A stretch of DNA of 42,696 nt from a virus. Below the pieces are notes generated by a model. That model was not told where the DNA came from. It did no database searches and saw only the letters and a program-made list of their open reading frames with translations. The translations under genes and the position numbers were made by a program. The stretch's first letter is position 1, and each line of letters starts with the position of its first letter. Where the stretch lies: positions 1-42,696 of the IMG/VR virus record IMGVR_UViG_3300032278_000024; one strand, 5' to 3'. Below, piece after piece: positions 1-9,000 of this stretch.

Positions 1-185
1 TGAAATATATAATATACAAACAGCATCCCCGATGCCATAAACACTACATTCCTACAGAAGTTTGCTACCCTAGTCTTCGAGCTGTTGAAGAACACTAGCA
101 CCGAGTAGAAGAAGATGAATATAATCATCAATACTAGGTTCAGCTCACCATTAAAATAGTCTAATACACTAAACGTCTCTTCCAT
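1..185 (-). CDS. Small two-pass membrane protein, 3' end cut by window edge
   Basis: An open frame starts at the ATG whose first base is 185 and runs off the left edge after 61 codons without a stop. The visible protein has two hydrophobic stretches, about residues 17-33 (LVLMIIFIFFYSVLVFF) and 47-61 (VVFMASGMLFVYYIF), joined by a short basic loop. It starts three bases after the stop of the spanin-like gene and follows endolysin and holin-like genes, so it probably belongs to the lysis or late membrane cassette. No strong Shine-Dalgarno sequence is visible, which suggests coupling to the upstream gene. The function is unknown; a second holin or antiholin is one possibility. Confidence 0.55.
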   Translation of the reverse strand, partial: MEETFSVLDYFNGELNLVLMIIFIFFYSVLVFFNSSKTRVANFCRNVVFMASGMLFVYYIF

Positions 186-188
186 AAT

Positions 189-527
189 TTATTTTCTAGG
201 ATGTGTGCCCTGAGTACGATAATCAATATCATGTACCTGCTCTTTTGTTTCTATCTGACAGGCTATTTGCTTATATTTTATCAGTGCTTCTTCGCACTCG
301 GATTGTAAGAGGAGTTGTAAAGTTTCCTCATAGTTGTCATTGGTATCATCCATCTCATGATCAATTACAGAATATAGCTTCTCAGCCCGATCCACAATCA
401 CTCGCTCAACATGATCCGTAAACCCAAGTACAGCATATGCTAGATAAATAATAACTATGACCAGCACCCACATAACCTTTGAGACTGGTACAGCTAAGAC
501 AGGCTCATCATTTATTTTTTCAGCCAT
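189..527 (-). CDS. Single-pass membrane protein of the lysis cassette, possible i-spanin
   Basis: The 112-residue protein has one N-terminal membrane segment at about residues 18-36 (MWVLVIVIIYLAYAVLGF), followed by a charged, mostly helical region rich in Glu and Gln. This N-in, C-out layout with a helical periplasmic domain is that of Rz-type inner-membrane spanins, which fuse inner and outer membranes at the end of lysis in Gram-negative hosts. Its start overlaps the stop of the preceding 36-residue gene by 8 bases (ATGGCTGA). I do not see an embedded lipoprotein (Rz1-like) frame, so the spanin assignment rests on context and topology, not on a recognised motif. Confidence 0.5.
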   Translation of the reverse strand: MAEKINDEPVLAVPVSKVMWVLVIVIIYLAYAVLGFTDHVERVIVDRAEKLYSVIDHEMDDTNDNYEETLQLLLQSECEEALIKYKQIACQIETKEQVHDIDYRTQGTHPRK

Positions 528-630
528 TTAGAAATCCCCTAGCTAAGTAGAAGCCAACTAGCACACATACAATCGTACTAGCTGTCTCTGGTGTAACATA
601 CTCAAATAGTCTTGTTAGATTGTCCAACAT
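520..630 (-). CDS. 36-residue single-pass membrane peptide in the lysis cassette
   Basis: An open frame extends upstream to 723, but the upstream part lies inside the holin-like gene and reads like a shadow. The ATG at 630 gives MLDNLTRLFEYV followed by a hydrophobic segment (STIVCVLVGFYLARGFL). The short product overlaps the holin-like gene by 29 bases upstream and the spanin-like gene by 8 bases downstream, a packing typical of phage lysis cassettes. It could be a small holin or antiholin subunit. Support is its hydrophobic character and position only. Confidence 0.45.
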   Translation of the reverse strand: MLDNLTRLFEYVTPETASTIVCVLVGFYLARGFLNG

Positions 631-868
631 CCTCAGTCTTCTTATCGTTGGCACTCTCAATAGTCTCACTCTCCTGACTGAAGAAGTACCCTGATGTCTT
701 GCCAAAGTTAAGCAACAGTCCACCTACTAGCACACTCAGTGCGTTAGTCATCTCAGGGTTCAATGCCCTATCAGGATTGAAGATGAGATTAATAATGAAT
801 GCTATCAGCGACAACTCACCTATGGCTATGACTGTCCTTGTCGCCCACCTTAGTGTAGGTAATTGCAT
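602..868 (-). CDS. Holin-like two-pass membrane protein
   Basis: The 88-residue protein has two hydrophobic helices, about residues 13-31 (VIAIGELSLIAFIINLIF) and 41-62 (NALSVLVGGLLLNFGKTSGYFF), then a charged hydrophilic tail of about 26 residues. Size, two membrane segments and a polar C-terminus fit class II holins, which open the inner membrane so that the muralytic enzyme reaches its substrate or is activated. It starts 2 bases after the endolysin stop, with AGGT shortly before the ATG. No family motif is recognised, so the call rests on topology and neighbourhood. Confidence 0.6.
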   Translation of the reverse strand: MQLPTLRWATRTVIAIGELSLIAFIINLIFNPDRALNPEMTNALSVLVGGLLLNFGKTSGYFFSQESETIESANDKKTEDVGQSNKTI

Positions 869-870
869 AG

Positions 871-1305
871 CTACCTGTAAAATATATGTGAATCAATGGT
901 TAGAGTTTTATGCCGTTCTAGACTCCAACGTGGTGTTATATAGTCTGCATGATACCACAGGCTACCATCCGTTATATCAGGTATCCACCTGTTAGCTATG
1001 AGTAGCCAACTTGCTATCTCAGCAGCCTTCAGGTAAGCACGTCCATTGCGAGGACGGTCATCAATACCATCACAGTACCAACTAAACTGGCACCCATCAC
1101 GTATAGGCCGGCCTCCCCTGTGCATACCCTGATAGATAACATCGCAGACAGTATTTGGGAAACGCTTGGACTTAACTCTGTTAAGAGCTGTTTGCCCGAC
1201 TGCGATCTGTCCTGCGGTACTTTCATTCCGAGCCTCGTGATAGATATTAAGAGCCATGCACTCCACCTGCGTGCTGTCCGCCCCATACTGGACGGCACTC
1301 CTCAC
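871..1305 (-). CDS. Endolysin, SleB/CwlJ-type cell wall hydrolase
   Basis: The protein matches the Hydrolase_2 (SleB/CwlJ) cell-wall hydrolase family: NIYHEARNE with the family's key Glu, then GQIAVGQTALNRV, the segment FPNTVCDVIYQ and QFSWYCDG. It would cleave host peptidoglycan at the end of infection. The first available standard start is a GTG at 1305, giving 144 residues, but that codon has no ribosome-binding site. The same frame stays open upstream to 1374 and encodes a strongly hydrophobic segment of 23 codons (ISILVKVLVIVPAIILSC at its core), which looks like a signal or signal-anchor sequence yet contains no ATG, GTG or TTG. The true N-terminus is therefore uncertain. Holin-like genes follow directly. 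Confidence 0.88.
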   Translation of the reverse strand: MRSAVQYGADSTQVECMALNIYHEARNESTAGQIAVGQTALNRVKSKRFPNTVCDVIYQGMHRGGRPIRDGCQFSWYCDGIDDRPRNGRAYLKAAEIASWLLIANRWIPDITDGSLWYHADYITPRWSLERHKTLTIDSHIFYR

Positions 1306-1397
1306 TGCTAAGCAGGAGAGTATAATTGCTGGTACTATAACAAGTACCTTTACGAGAATACTTATGTTGCCTACTTAGCATTAATTTAATATTACCC

Positions 1398-1634
1398 CTA
1401 GCTTGCCTTAGGTTCCTTCTTAGCCTCTTTCTCGTCTACTACCTTAAGGTCAGGCTTAGCTTTCTCGGCTTCTTCCTTCACAAAAGTATCAACTTCGACC
1501 CGAGCTTCCCTGTATCCCATCAGCATATTTATCTGGACGATGGCAGCGTTACTCTCTTGCTGTCTCTTAGCATTAGCCTGTTGAAGTTCAGCTATCTGCT
1601 TATCACACTGTTCCAGCGTTAGTTTCAATTCCAT
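1398..1634 (-). CDS. Small coiled-coil protein after the tail fiber gene
   Basis: The ATG at 1634 (MELKLTLEQ) is chosen over one at 1655 because AAGGAG lies seven bases before it. The 78-residue product is almost wholly helical: a heptad-like stretch (LEQCDKQIAELQQANAKRQQ), then a Lys/Glu/Ala-rich tail ending KKEPKAS. It lies between the last fiber gene and the endolysin. Short coiled-coil proteins at this place in other phages can be fiber-assembly factors or minor virion parts, but no family is recognised here. Confidence 0.7.
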   Translation of the reverse strand: MELKLTLEQCDKQIAELQQANAKRQQESNAAIVQINMLMGYREARVEVDTFVKEEAEKAKPDLKVVDEKEAKKEPKAS

Positions 1635-1647
1635 TTTGTTCTCCTTG

Positions 1648-4029
1648 TTAAGCATTTGCTTCTAGTGCAGTTACCTTTGCACTAAGTTCTTGAACCGCCT
1701 TGATTAGAGGTAATACAAAATCACTATAACCAAGCATTTGTTGACCATTCTCATCCTCACTCCATCCAGTAAAATAATCACTTGCTCCAGCTGCAGCTAC
1801 AGCATCTTTAACTTCCTGAGCAATCATCCCATGCCTCTTCTTAACAGTATCCATGTCTGCATACGTTCGCTTCACCAACTCACCATCATCATCAAGCTCA
1901 TCCTCGAAATCTCCCCACTCTTCAGGGTACGCTTCTGCTGGCTTGAACCTAAAGGTAGTGGTTCGTAGGGCATCAATAAAACTCAACCCTAAGTCACAGT
2001 CCTGTATGTCTGTCTTCTTTCGTATGTCTGAAGACTGGCTCCAAGTTCCAGAACTAGTAAAATCAAGAGTTGCAACATTACTAGATCTACCAATGACACA
2101 TCTGTCTGTAGCAGCGGTTATACTTTTACCAAGTGCTACACCATAATTGCCACTAGCATCAGCATATGAGCCAATGCAGATATTATAGTAGCCTCCATAT
2201 ATCGAGCGTCCTGAGTCCTTTCCGAGTACTACATTTACATAACCAGATGAAAGAAATGGTAAGTTTTGCGTCCCTATCACTACATTATTATCACCACTTA
2301 CTGTTCCATTATTGCCTGTTGTTGCAGCAGCTAAAGCATTCGTCCCTATAGCTACATTATTGTTAGCATCATTCAGCGTAGCATGAAGAGCCTCGTAACC
2401 TATTGCAACATTCCCAGTACTACCAGATTCATACCCAGACAGAGCCCTTGTACCTAGTCTTATAGTCTCTTCAGGGCCCATGGTGATAGGACCACTAGGG
2501 ATTCTAATTTCTCCATCTCCCATCACTATTAGAAGGTCGGCACTATTGTTGTGATTGGTAACCTTAAAACTTTGATTGCTTGTACTATTACCTGCTTGCA
2601 CCCACAATCCATAACCACCAGTAGTGTGGTTATTATGAATAACAGCCCCCCACGAAGTAGTAGTATTTTTCACCTCTAAACCATAATTTACATAGTTCTG
2701 TTCAATGTACATCCCTGTACCACCAGTAGAATTGAACAGTTCAAATGCTCTACCTGAACCTGTATGAGCAATGTGTATTGCAGGTTGAGTTCCAGCCTCT
2801 TTTACAACCAGCCTCCCTTCTGTTGGTGTAGAATCGTTTATGCCGACATTGCCAGTATTTGTGATTACCATCCTCTCATCCCATGTGATATTAGTACCTA
2901 CAGAAGCTGAACCCACCGTGTGGAAAATGTGTTTTCCAGCGTACTGTTGATATAGGGTGGCTTCGTCCTCATATACTCGTACCCAATTTCCTGATGTATT
3001 GAGGTATGCATTCTGAAGTATAAGCAACATTTTACTTGCCCCAACAGCGGTATCACATGCTAAGAACCCAGTGTTCCCCAAAGTAAGACTCCTTTTATCG
3101 GCATGAGTTGCTAAAGGGGATGCTCCGATGCCGACATTACCAGAGGAATTAATTGTCATCCTAGTATCAGTATGACCTATTGATGGGCTTGTTTTAAAAT
3201 GCAAACTACCGACAGAATTTCCTGCTGTCCTTTCAAATGTTATTGCACCTCCTGCCTTATCATCAGCATCTTGATCAGTAGAAATCCTAAATCCAATACC
3301 TAATTCTTCGTTATCATCATTTGCAGGATTACTGATAAATAATGCATATTTATCTTGATCACAATCATCCTGTGCATCTGAAGTAGTCCTGACTGATACG
3401 TTGGCATAAGGGGAAGTATCCCCGATGCCGACTTTGCCATCGGCTGAAATAGTTATTCTTTCGGAATTATTTGAAATTATATCAAAACGAGTATTTGAAA
3501 TCGTTCCTACATTTGCAGCAGTATCGTATGATTGCATCCCAACAATATGATTATTTGTAGAATCTTTTATTCGTAATTGTGGAGATGATGCACCAACGAT
3601 TTCAAGAATAGAACTGGGAGAAGCAGTCCCGATGCCGACTTTACCATCCGAATGAATTACCATCCTTTGAGTTAACGTAGAACCAGATTCGTTAGTAGAT
3701 GGCCTTGACCAGAATGTAATATTCCCGGGTTCATCGTAATAATATGCCTGCCCAGAATTTGATTGATTATTGAATTTAATTGCTGCTGAAATGGTAGTAC
3801 CGTGAGTTTTAGCATCATACTCTATCGACTTATAATTATTAGCAGATGCTGGGCTATTCATCCGTATATCACCCTGATACACATGAAGCAACTGTTTGGG
3901 ATCTGTTGTCCCTATGCCGACTCTATCGTTAGCTGTATCTATTGAAAGAGTAGGTGAGTCCACCTCCAAATCAGCAAGTAACCCTATAATCCCGGAGCGT
4001 GCTCCGCTAGTTCCGATTATTCCTGACAT
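1648..4029 (-). CDS. Tail fiber/spike with C-terminal S74 intramolecular chaperone
   Basis: The 793-residue protein begins MSGIIGTSGARSGIIG, a start often seen in environmental phage fibers. It carries repeated beta-type units with the signature VGIGT-S/D-P (around residues 49-55, 130-136 and 295-302) and Gly/Asn-rich repeats near NNVAIGTNAL. The C-terminal 127 residues form a peptidase S74 intramolecular chaperone: SDIRKK supplies the Ser667-Lys672 dyad, followed by GMIAQEV and a terminal helix (LIKAVQEL). S74 domains help fold trimeric beta-helical fibers and then cut themselves off just before the Ser. It is the last and largest fiber gene and is likely the receptor-binding part. GGAG lies six bases before the ATG. 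Confidence 0.93.
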   Translation of the reverse strand: MSGIIGTSGARSGIIGLLADLEVDSPTLSIDTANDRVGIGTTDPKQLLHVYQGDIRMNSPASANNYKSIEYDAKTHGTTISAAIKFNNQSNSGQAYYYDEPGNITFWSRPSTNESGSTLTQRMVIHSDGKVGIGTASPSSILEIVGASSPQLRIKDSTNNHIVGMQSYDTAANVGTISNTRFDIISNNSERITISADGKVGIGDTSPYANVSVRTTSDAQDDCDQDKYALFISNPANDDNEELGIGFRISTDQDADDKAGGAITFERTAGNSVGSLHFKTSPSIGHTDTRMTINSSGNVGIGASPLATHADKRSLTLGNTGFLACDTAVGASKMLLILQNAYLNTSGNWVRVYEDEATLYQQYAGKHIFHTVGSASVGTNITWDERMVITNTGNVGINDSTPTEGRLVVKEAGTQPAIHIAHTGSGRAFELFNSTGGTGMYIEQNYVNYGLEVKNTTTSWGAVIHNNHTTGGYGLWVQAGNSTSNQSFKVTNHNNSADLLIVMGDGEIRIPSGPITMGPEETIRLGTRALSGYESGSTGNVAIGYEALHATLNDANNNVAIGTNALAAATTGNNGTVSGDNNVVIGTQNLPFLSSGYVNVVLGKDSGRSIYGGYYNICIGSYADASGNYGVALGKSITAATDRCVIGRSSNVATLDFTSSGTWSQSSDIRKKTDIQDCDLGLSFIDALRTTTFRFKPAEAYPEEWGDFEDELDDDGELVKRTYADMDTVKKRHGMIAQEVKDAVAAAGASDYFTGWSEDENGQQMLGYSDFVLPLIKAVQELSAKVTALEANA

Positions 4030-4031
4030 AA

Positions 4032-4388
4032 TTAACTCCAGTCTTGATCAATATATGACACCCATATGTCTATGTCCGCAGTATTCCCGGCTATAAAACT
4101 AAGCAATTTCACACCACTTATGAAAAAAACATCATTCCAGACAAATGTTTCCTTAGCAGCCAGAGAATGCCCATTTAGCAAAAAATGCAAATTAGTGTCG
4201 TTAGTATCATCCCGTGTATACATCGCAATGGTCTCATCATTAGCCGCACTGGTGTTTGTAATAATGACGCTTTTAACGATATATATGTGGTTGGCCACTC
4301 CAGTTATCAAGTTAGCCCATCCGTCTGTAACTGCTCTAGCCTGTCCAACCTTTGCTACCTCAGTCCCACTTCCGCTTGGTATAGCCAT
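4032..4388 (-). CDS. Small tail-region protein, unknown
   Basis: The 118-residue protein begins MAIPSGSGTEV and has a mixed beta-rich sequence with no membrane segment (VKSVIITNTSAAN, WNDVFFISGVKLL). It lies between two fiber genes, with 2 bases to the next gene and 1 to the previous one, so it is probably a virion or fiber-associated protein. Its first four residues (MAIP) are shared with the adjacent fiber gene. No known domain is recognised. Confidence 0.75.
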   Translation of the reverse strand: MAIPSGSGTEVAKVGQARAVTDGWANLITGVANHIYIVKSVIITNTSAANDETIAMYTRDDTNDTNLHFLLNGHSLAAKETFVWNDVFFISGVKLLSFIAGNTADIDIWVSYIDQDWS

Positions 4389-4389
4389 A

Positions 4390-5652
4390 TTAGTATCCTA
4401 AAACTAAAGATTGATGAAAGGAACTCTGCATGAAAGCACCCTTCTGTTTAATTTTACCTGTTGTGCTAGTTTCTATATCTCCAGAGGCTGTTAGCTTAAC
4501 AAGGCTAAGCAGTCCAGTTTGTGGATTATAAGTAAGTTGGTTAGCATCACTCAGCCCGACTCCAGCACCCGCTGCTACACTAGAGAACACCGGGTACATT
4601 GTAGCATTAGTGTTACTATCTGTGATAGTGAAGGTAGTGGATGCTATGGTTCCTGTGTTAGTTAAGTCTGCACCAGAGAAGTCAACATTCCCTGTACCAT
4701 GAGGGTTCAGAATTATATCCTTGTCATTATCCGGTGTACTCAGAGTCAGAGTAGAGTTGGTAGTAGCTGCTAGAGTATTCGCTTGTGTGGTAAAGGACGC
4801 CCAAGCAGAACCGGAGTAGAAGTACAGAGTGTTGTCATCAGTGTTCAGGTAGATGTCTCCAGCGGTGAGTGCGTTACTGTCATTATCCGCAGTAGGATGT
4901 GTTGGATTAGGTGATCCGGTTGCCTTAGCACCCAGGTACTTGTCATCAAAGTTATCAAAAGCCGTCTCCGCCTTATCTGCCCAGTACTTAGCAGAGTACT
5001 CACCAGAGATAACTACGTTTGCCATAGTCCCACCACCACCAATAGCCCACTCTTTAGCAGTACCTCCAGTAGCTGTTGTACCCTGTGCATACTCTTTGGC
5101 ACTATACTCACTAGAGTTGCCAACTGTAGCAGCGAGCACTGTAGCCCATTCTTTAGCAGACCCGACTAAGGGAGCGTTACTGTCTGTTAGATACGAGTAT
5201 GCCTTAGCACTGTACTCGGAGTCCGTTACAACACCAGTGATCTTAGTAGCCCAGTCTCTGGCATACAAGGACTCGTTAAAATCTAAGGCCCTTTGGATAG
5301 AACCAATGCCACTGTAGGTAACGTTCTTTGGTGAACTAGTACCATCAGGAAATATAATGAAAGCCCGATCATAATCTATATAGAATTTGCTAGAGGCCAT
5401 TGAGCCTATGGCTGCTACTTCAGTATAGCCAGACACTGTTGGAGCAGCGTTACTACCCTCAAAGTTTGCTGTAGCAGGACGCTCTGCAAGGTAACCTATT
5501 TCATATGCAGTACCACCCTCAGCTGTTATCCCATACAAGATAACAGACTCGTTAGTTATGCTGTTAAGCTGCCACGTAGCGTTGTCGATGTCCAGACGTT
5601 GGTCGTATAAAGACCCTGGAACAGCGGGAACTTGTGGACTAGGAATCGCCAT
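4390..5652 (-). CDS. Tail fiber protein with SAKEWA-type repeats
   Basis: The 420-residue protein has a compact N-terminal region (about 1-130), a middle with repeated SAKEWA/EYSAK-type units (EYSAKAYSY, SAKEWATVL, EYSAKEYA, TAKEWAI, EYSAKYWADKA; about 145-235), and a beta-rich C-terminal region with NTDDNTLYFYSGSAWASF. These repeats are common in phage tail fibers, where they form triple-stranded shafts. It most likely connects the tail hub to the large S74 fiber encoded downstream. There is no chaperone domain of its own. GAGAT precedes the start ATG. Confidence 0.85.
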   Translation of the reverse strand: MAIPSPQVPAVPGSLYDQRLDIDNATWQLNSITNESVILYGITAEGGTAYEIGYLAERPATANFEGSNAAPTVSGYTEVAAIGSMASSKFYIDYDRAFIIFPDGTSSPKNVTYSGIGSIQRALDFNESLYARDWATKITGVVTDSEYSAKAYSYLTDSNAPLVGSAKEWATVLAATVGNSSEYSAKEYAQGTTATGGTAKEWAIGGGGTMANVVISGEYSAKYWADKAETAFDNFDDKYLGAKATGSPNPTHPTADNDSNALTAGDIYLNTDDNTLYFYSGSAWASFTTQANTLAATTNSTLTLSTPDNDKDIILNPHGTGNVDFSGADLTNTGTIASTTFTITDSNTNATMYPVFSSVAAGAGVGLSDANQLTYNPQTGLLSLVKLTASGDIETSTTGKIKQKGAFMQSSFHQSLVLGY

Positions 5653-5660
5653 AATCTATC

Positions 5661-6089
5661 TCAGTCTAGTGTGAACTTAAGTTCTCCAATAGCAAACTTA
5701 GGCTGTGGATCTCCTAGGTTCACATTCTTAAAGTTGGTCAGGGTGCCATGCAGAAGTAAGTTACTACTATTACTTACATGGTCGTACAGTCCAAACCCTT
5801 TAATCCTACCCCAATCGCCTGATGGTATTCCAAAAGATTTAACAGCAGCATTAGACACTACATTACTAGCTCGTGTCCAGTGGCTTGAACCTCTGCCTAT
5901 AGCTATCCTAGCGTAGCCCACACTCCCAACTACTTCTACACCGCCTCCACCAGCATCGTTTATAGCTGTAGTAAATAACGCGATGTAGAAGGTGCTAGGT
6001 AGTGCAGATATTGCAGAATTGTAGTTACCATCAGCATCAAACAAAATATCTATAACCTTGATCTCAAGGTAGTCACTCATTGCACTCAT
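5661..6089 (-). CDS. Tail-fiber-associated virion protein
   Basis: The 142-residue protein begins MSAMSDYLEIKVIDILF and contains FYIALFTTA, YARIAI and GDWGRIKGFGLYD, then LLLHGTL and a final FTLD. This pattern belongs to a widespread small phage protein found next to tail fibers and annotated as a tail or structural protein. The first ATG is preferred because AAAGGAGA lies seven bases upstream; a second ATG lies three codons in. It follows the giant internal protein and precedes the first fiber, suggesting a baseplate or fiber-attachment role. Confidence 0.75.
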   Translation of the reverse strand: MSAMSDYLEIKVIDILFDADGNYNSAISALPSTFYIALFTTAINDAGGGGVEVVGSVGYARIAIGRGSSHWTRASNVVSNAAVKSFGIPSGDWGRIKGFGLYDHVSNSSNLLLHGTLTNFKNVNLGDPQPKFAIGELKFTLD

Positions 6090-6091
6090 TG

Positions 6092-9000
6092 TTAGTCTCC
6101 TTTCTGTTTTCTGTAGTTTCTTCGTAGCTCATCAAAGATAGCTAAGGTCTGATCCCCAACGTTCTTATCCGTAACTACATGGGTTCTAATAAACTTACTA
6201 AAGGTGTTCATAATATTAGGTATGCCACCAGGAGTTTCAACATGAACATTATACAACTCCCTCCACTTATAGTAAATGTACTGAGCTTTGTCAGCAGGAG
6301 TAATACCTTCACCCCTTGTGGCTTTCATCCAAGCACTCAATGGGCCAATAGCTACGTGTGCATCAGGGTATGGTCCTTCTGGGCCTTTAGTACCCATCAA
6401 CTCATCAAACTTAACCCACTCCAGAATAGTCTCTCGGAATCGCTTTACCTCGTTCAAAGCAGACTTAGCATAGGAAGTGCCATGTGGAGTAGGCCACATA
6501 CCATCATGCAATTTTTCCTTGGCCCACTTGTTAAACTGCTCCTCATTATTCAACAGGACAGATGGTGCGTACTTCCCACCCCTCTTCGAGGCTGCTGAGA
6601 ACTTTCCATACATTTCTCTAAACAATGGGCGTACCTTGGTCATAACGTGCTTATCATAGTTTTCCCATTTAACGTCACGCTGTCGCCTCCCCCTGTGGTA
6701 TTCTGCGAGATAGGGTGTTGTACCTTCCATGTACCTGTTGAATATAGGTATATCTTCACTAATTACTCCTATGACATCCCACTCTGGTTTGGCCCTGTTA
6801 CCCATCAGCTTAAGCAGACCAGTCATCGTATCCTTCATCGTACTGCGAGGGAGGTATGTATCAAATGCGGCCTCGCCCCGTTCTGGGCTACCCAGTATAC
6901 TATCACCAGGTACAACACTGGTTATATGCTGGGCTAGTGGGGAGGTAGGTTCTCCAGGTTGAGTGGAGTACGGTTCTACAATCTCTCCACCTGGATAAGT
7001 TTCCTGACCCTTCCATATCTCACTCCTTCCCAAGAGCTTAGTGTTTTGTGCATAGATTGAGATTATATCCACAGCAGCTGGCATATAGCCTTGCAACTCT
7101 GCTGGTGTAGATGCCACTATACCACTGTAAAGTGCATGTATTCTATCATTGTCCCACAGCACCGGACCATCTGGAAACTTATCTGGGTTAGCTAGACTGT
7201 ACCAATAGTCCCCAATACCTATGGTCAGTAACTTAGCTGCAGAAGCTATCGGATTCATCCCATCTTTGATAGGGAACCCGTAGTGGATAGTATGAAAGTC
7301 GTTACCATGCCGTTCTTTCTTTGACAGGCCCGGAACGAAGATCATGCTTTTATAGATACGATCCTCCATAGTGCGATCCATGTCAGCACCTGGAGCTGCA
7401 AACTCATTCCATCCTCGTACAGCTGCACTCCATAGCATGAGTTGAGGTATCATTTTGATAACCATCTTTGGGTTATCAATCGCCATCTTCGCAATGCTGT
7501 CAGTAGCCTGTACTCCAGCATTAAGAAAGGCCATGTATTTTCGTGGCCCCTGCATCCATTTCCCTGTTCTACCGTAGTTAAGTCGCTCATTAACGGCAGC
7601 TGCTGCTGCCTCTGGACTCATACCAGTAGCCTTAAGCATCTGGTATTCAGTCAATCTAGCACCCATCTCAAGGGAACTGGACAGACGTTGATACTGGTGG
7701 AATGCCTGCTTGACTTCCTTTAGAGGTTGGTAGTTCTTCCTACCACTACTCTTCAGGCCCTGTTTGACGATCTGATTCACCAAAGCATCATCAATGCTCT
7801 CAGTTGCTAGTGTAATAACAGCTAGGCCACTCTGTACTGCCTCGTCAAACACACCACCCGGTATCTTACGGTATGCATCAACTACATTCTTATGGAATGG
7901 GTCAACTCCAGCCTTCTTATCACCTTTAGCATACTCTATTCCTCTTTTATATAGGTCGAACCACGTACCAATCTTCATTCCTTTACTATGAAACTCAGGA
8001 TGCGCCATAGCAATATGCATAGCATCTGGTATAATCATACTAACTGCCCAAGTTGGATCACTGCTTATTAGAGCACGCTTTACAGCCGCACCCGACAATG
8101 CCTGAAGTACCGCGTTAGTCAGGGGTCTTTTGCCAGTGTCAGCTAAGTTAGTAAGCAATCCACTCTCTACCAATCTAGAGGTCTCTTTGTCAATCCAAAG
8201 GCCCCGAGGTTTACCATCCTGTAAATACTGGTACTTAACATGAGTTTCTATATGTCCAGGCACTGGGTCCCAGTCTCCTACAAATACACGTTGTTCAGGG
8301 TTTTTCCATGCTACTCTAGCAGCCTCTACAAGTATCCTGTTCTTGGCTACAGCAGCATTAGTCTTAGCTAGGTGACTATGCAGAAGCCTCCGTATGTCAA
8401 ACTCTACATCATCCCCTACATCCTTAGCGAGATAGTCCAGTACACCCTTTACAGATATTCGATTGCTGTCGCTACCTAACTTAGAGATAGCCTCCATAGT
8501 CCGTCTGGTAGTATAAGTAGGACTGTACGGAAAGTCTTTAATTTCACCATACACCTTGGGTGTAATCAGATCGTTGTTATAGGCATACTGTAGAGAGCGG
8601 TTGAATACATGATAGATAGCATCACTGGCGTCTGTTAGATCCTTTGGAGTCCACTTTGAGTCGGGACTAGATGCCTTCCGTACAATTGCCCTACCAGCAG
8701 CCTCTACCTCAGCATTACTCATAGGAGTATCTACCTTACGACCACGTTGTCCAGCCATTCTGATAGTATGCGCTCGCATAGTTACCGATCGCACATATTT
8801 ATTTACCTCTGCTAGAAAGTCAGGTGACCACTCAGATATTTTTGTTTCTTGGTCCAACTTTAACCAGTCGTATGCTGTCTTACTGGATGCACCATAGTGA
8901 TTGTGATAAGCGTCAGCAAGAGTATTCCACCCCTTCTTTCTCCACTTGTATGCTATATTCCCACCAGCATCTACAAGACCTTCATACAGATAGTCCCAAC

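Noticed and set aside
4853-5317. Plus-strand frame of 154 codons opposite the repeat fiber
   Set aside because: Its repeats mirror the SAKEWA-type units of the real gene on the opposite strand.
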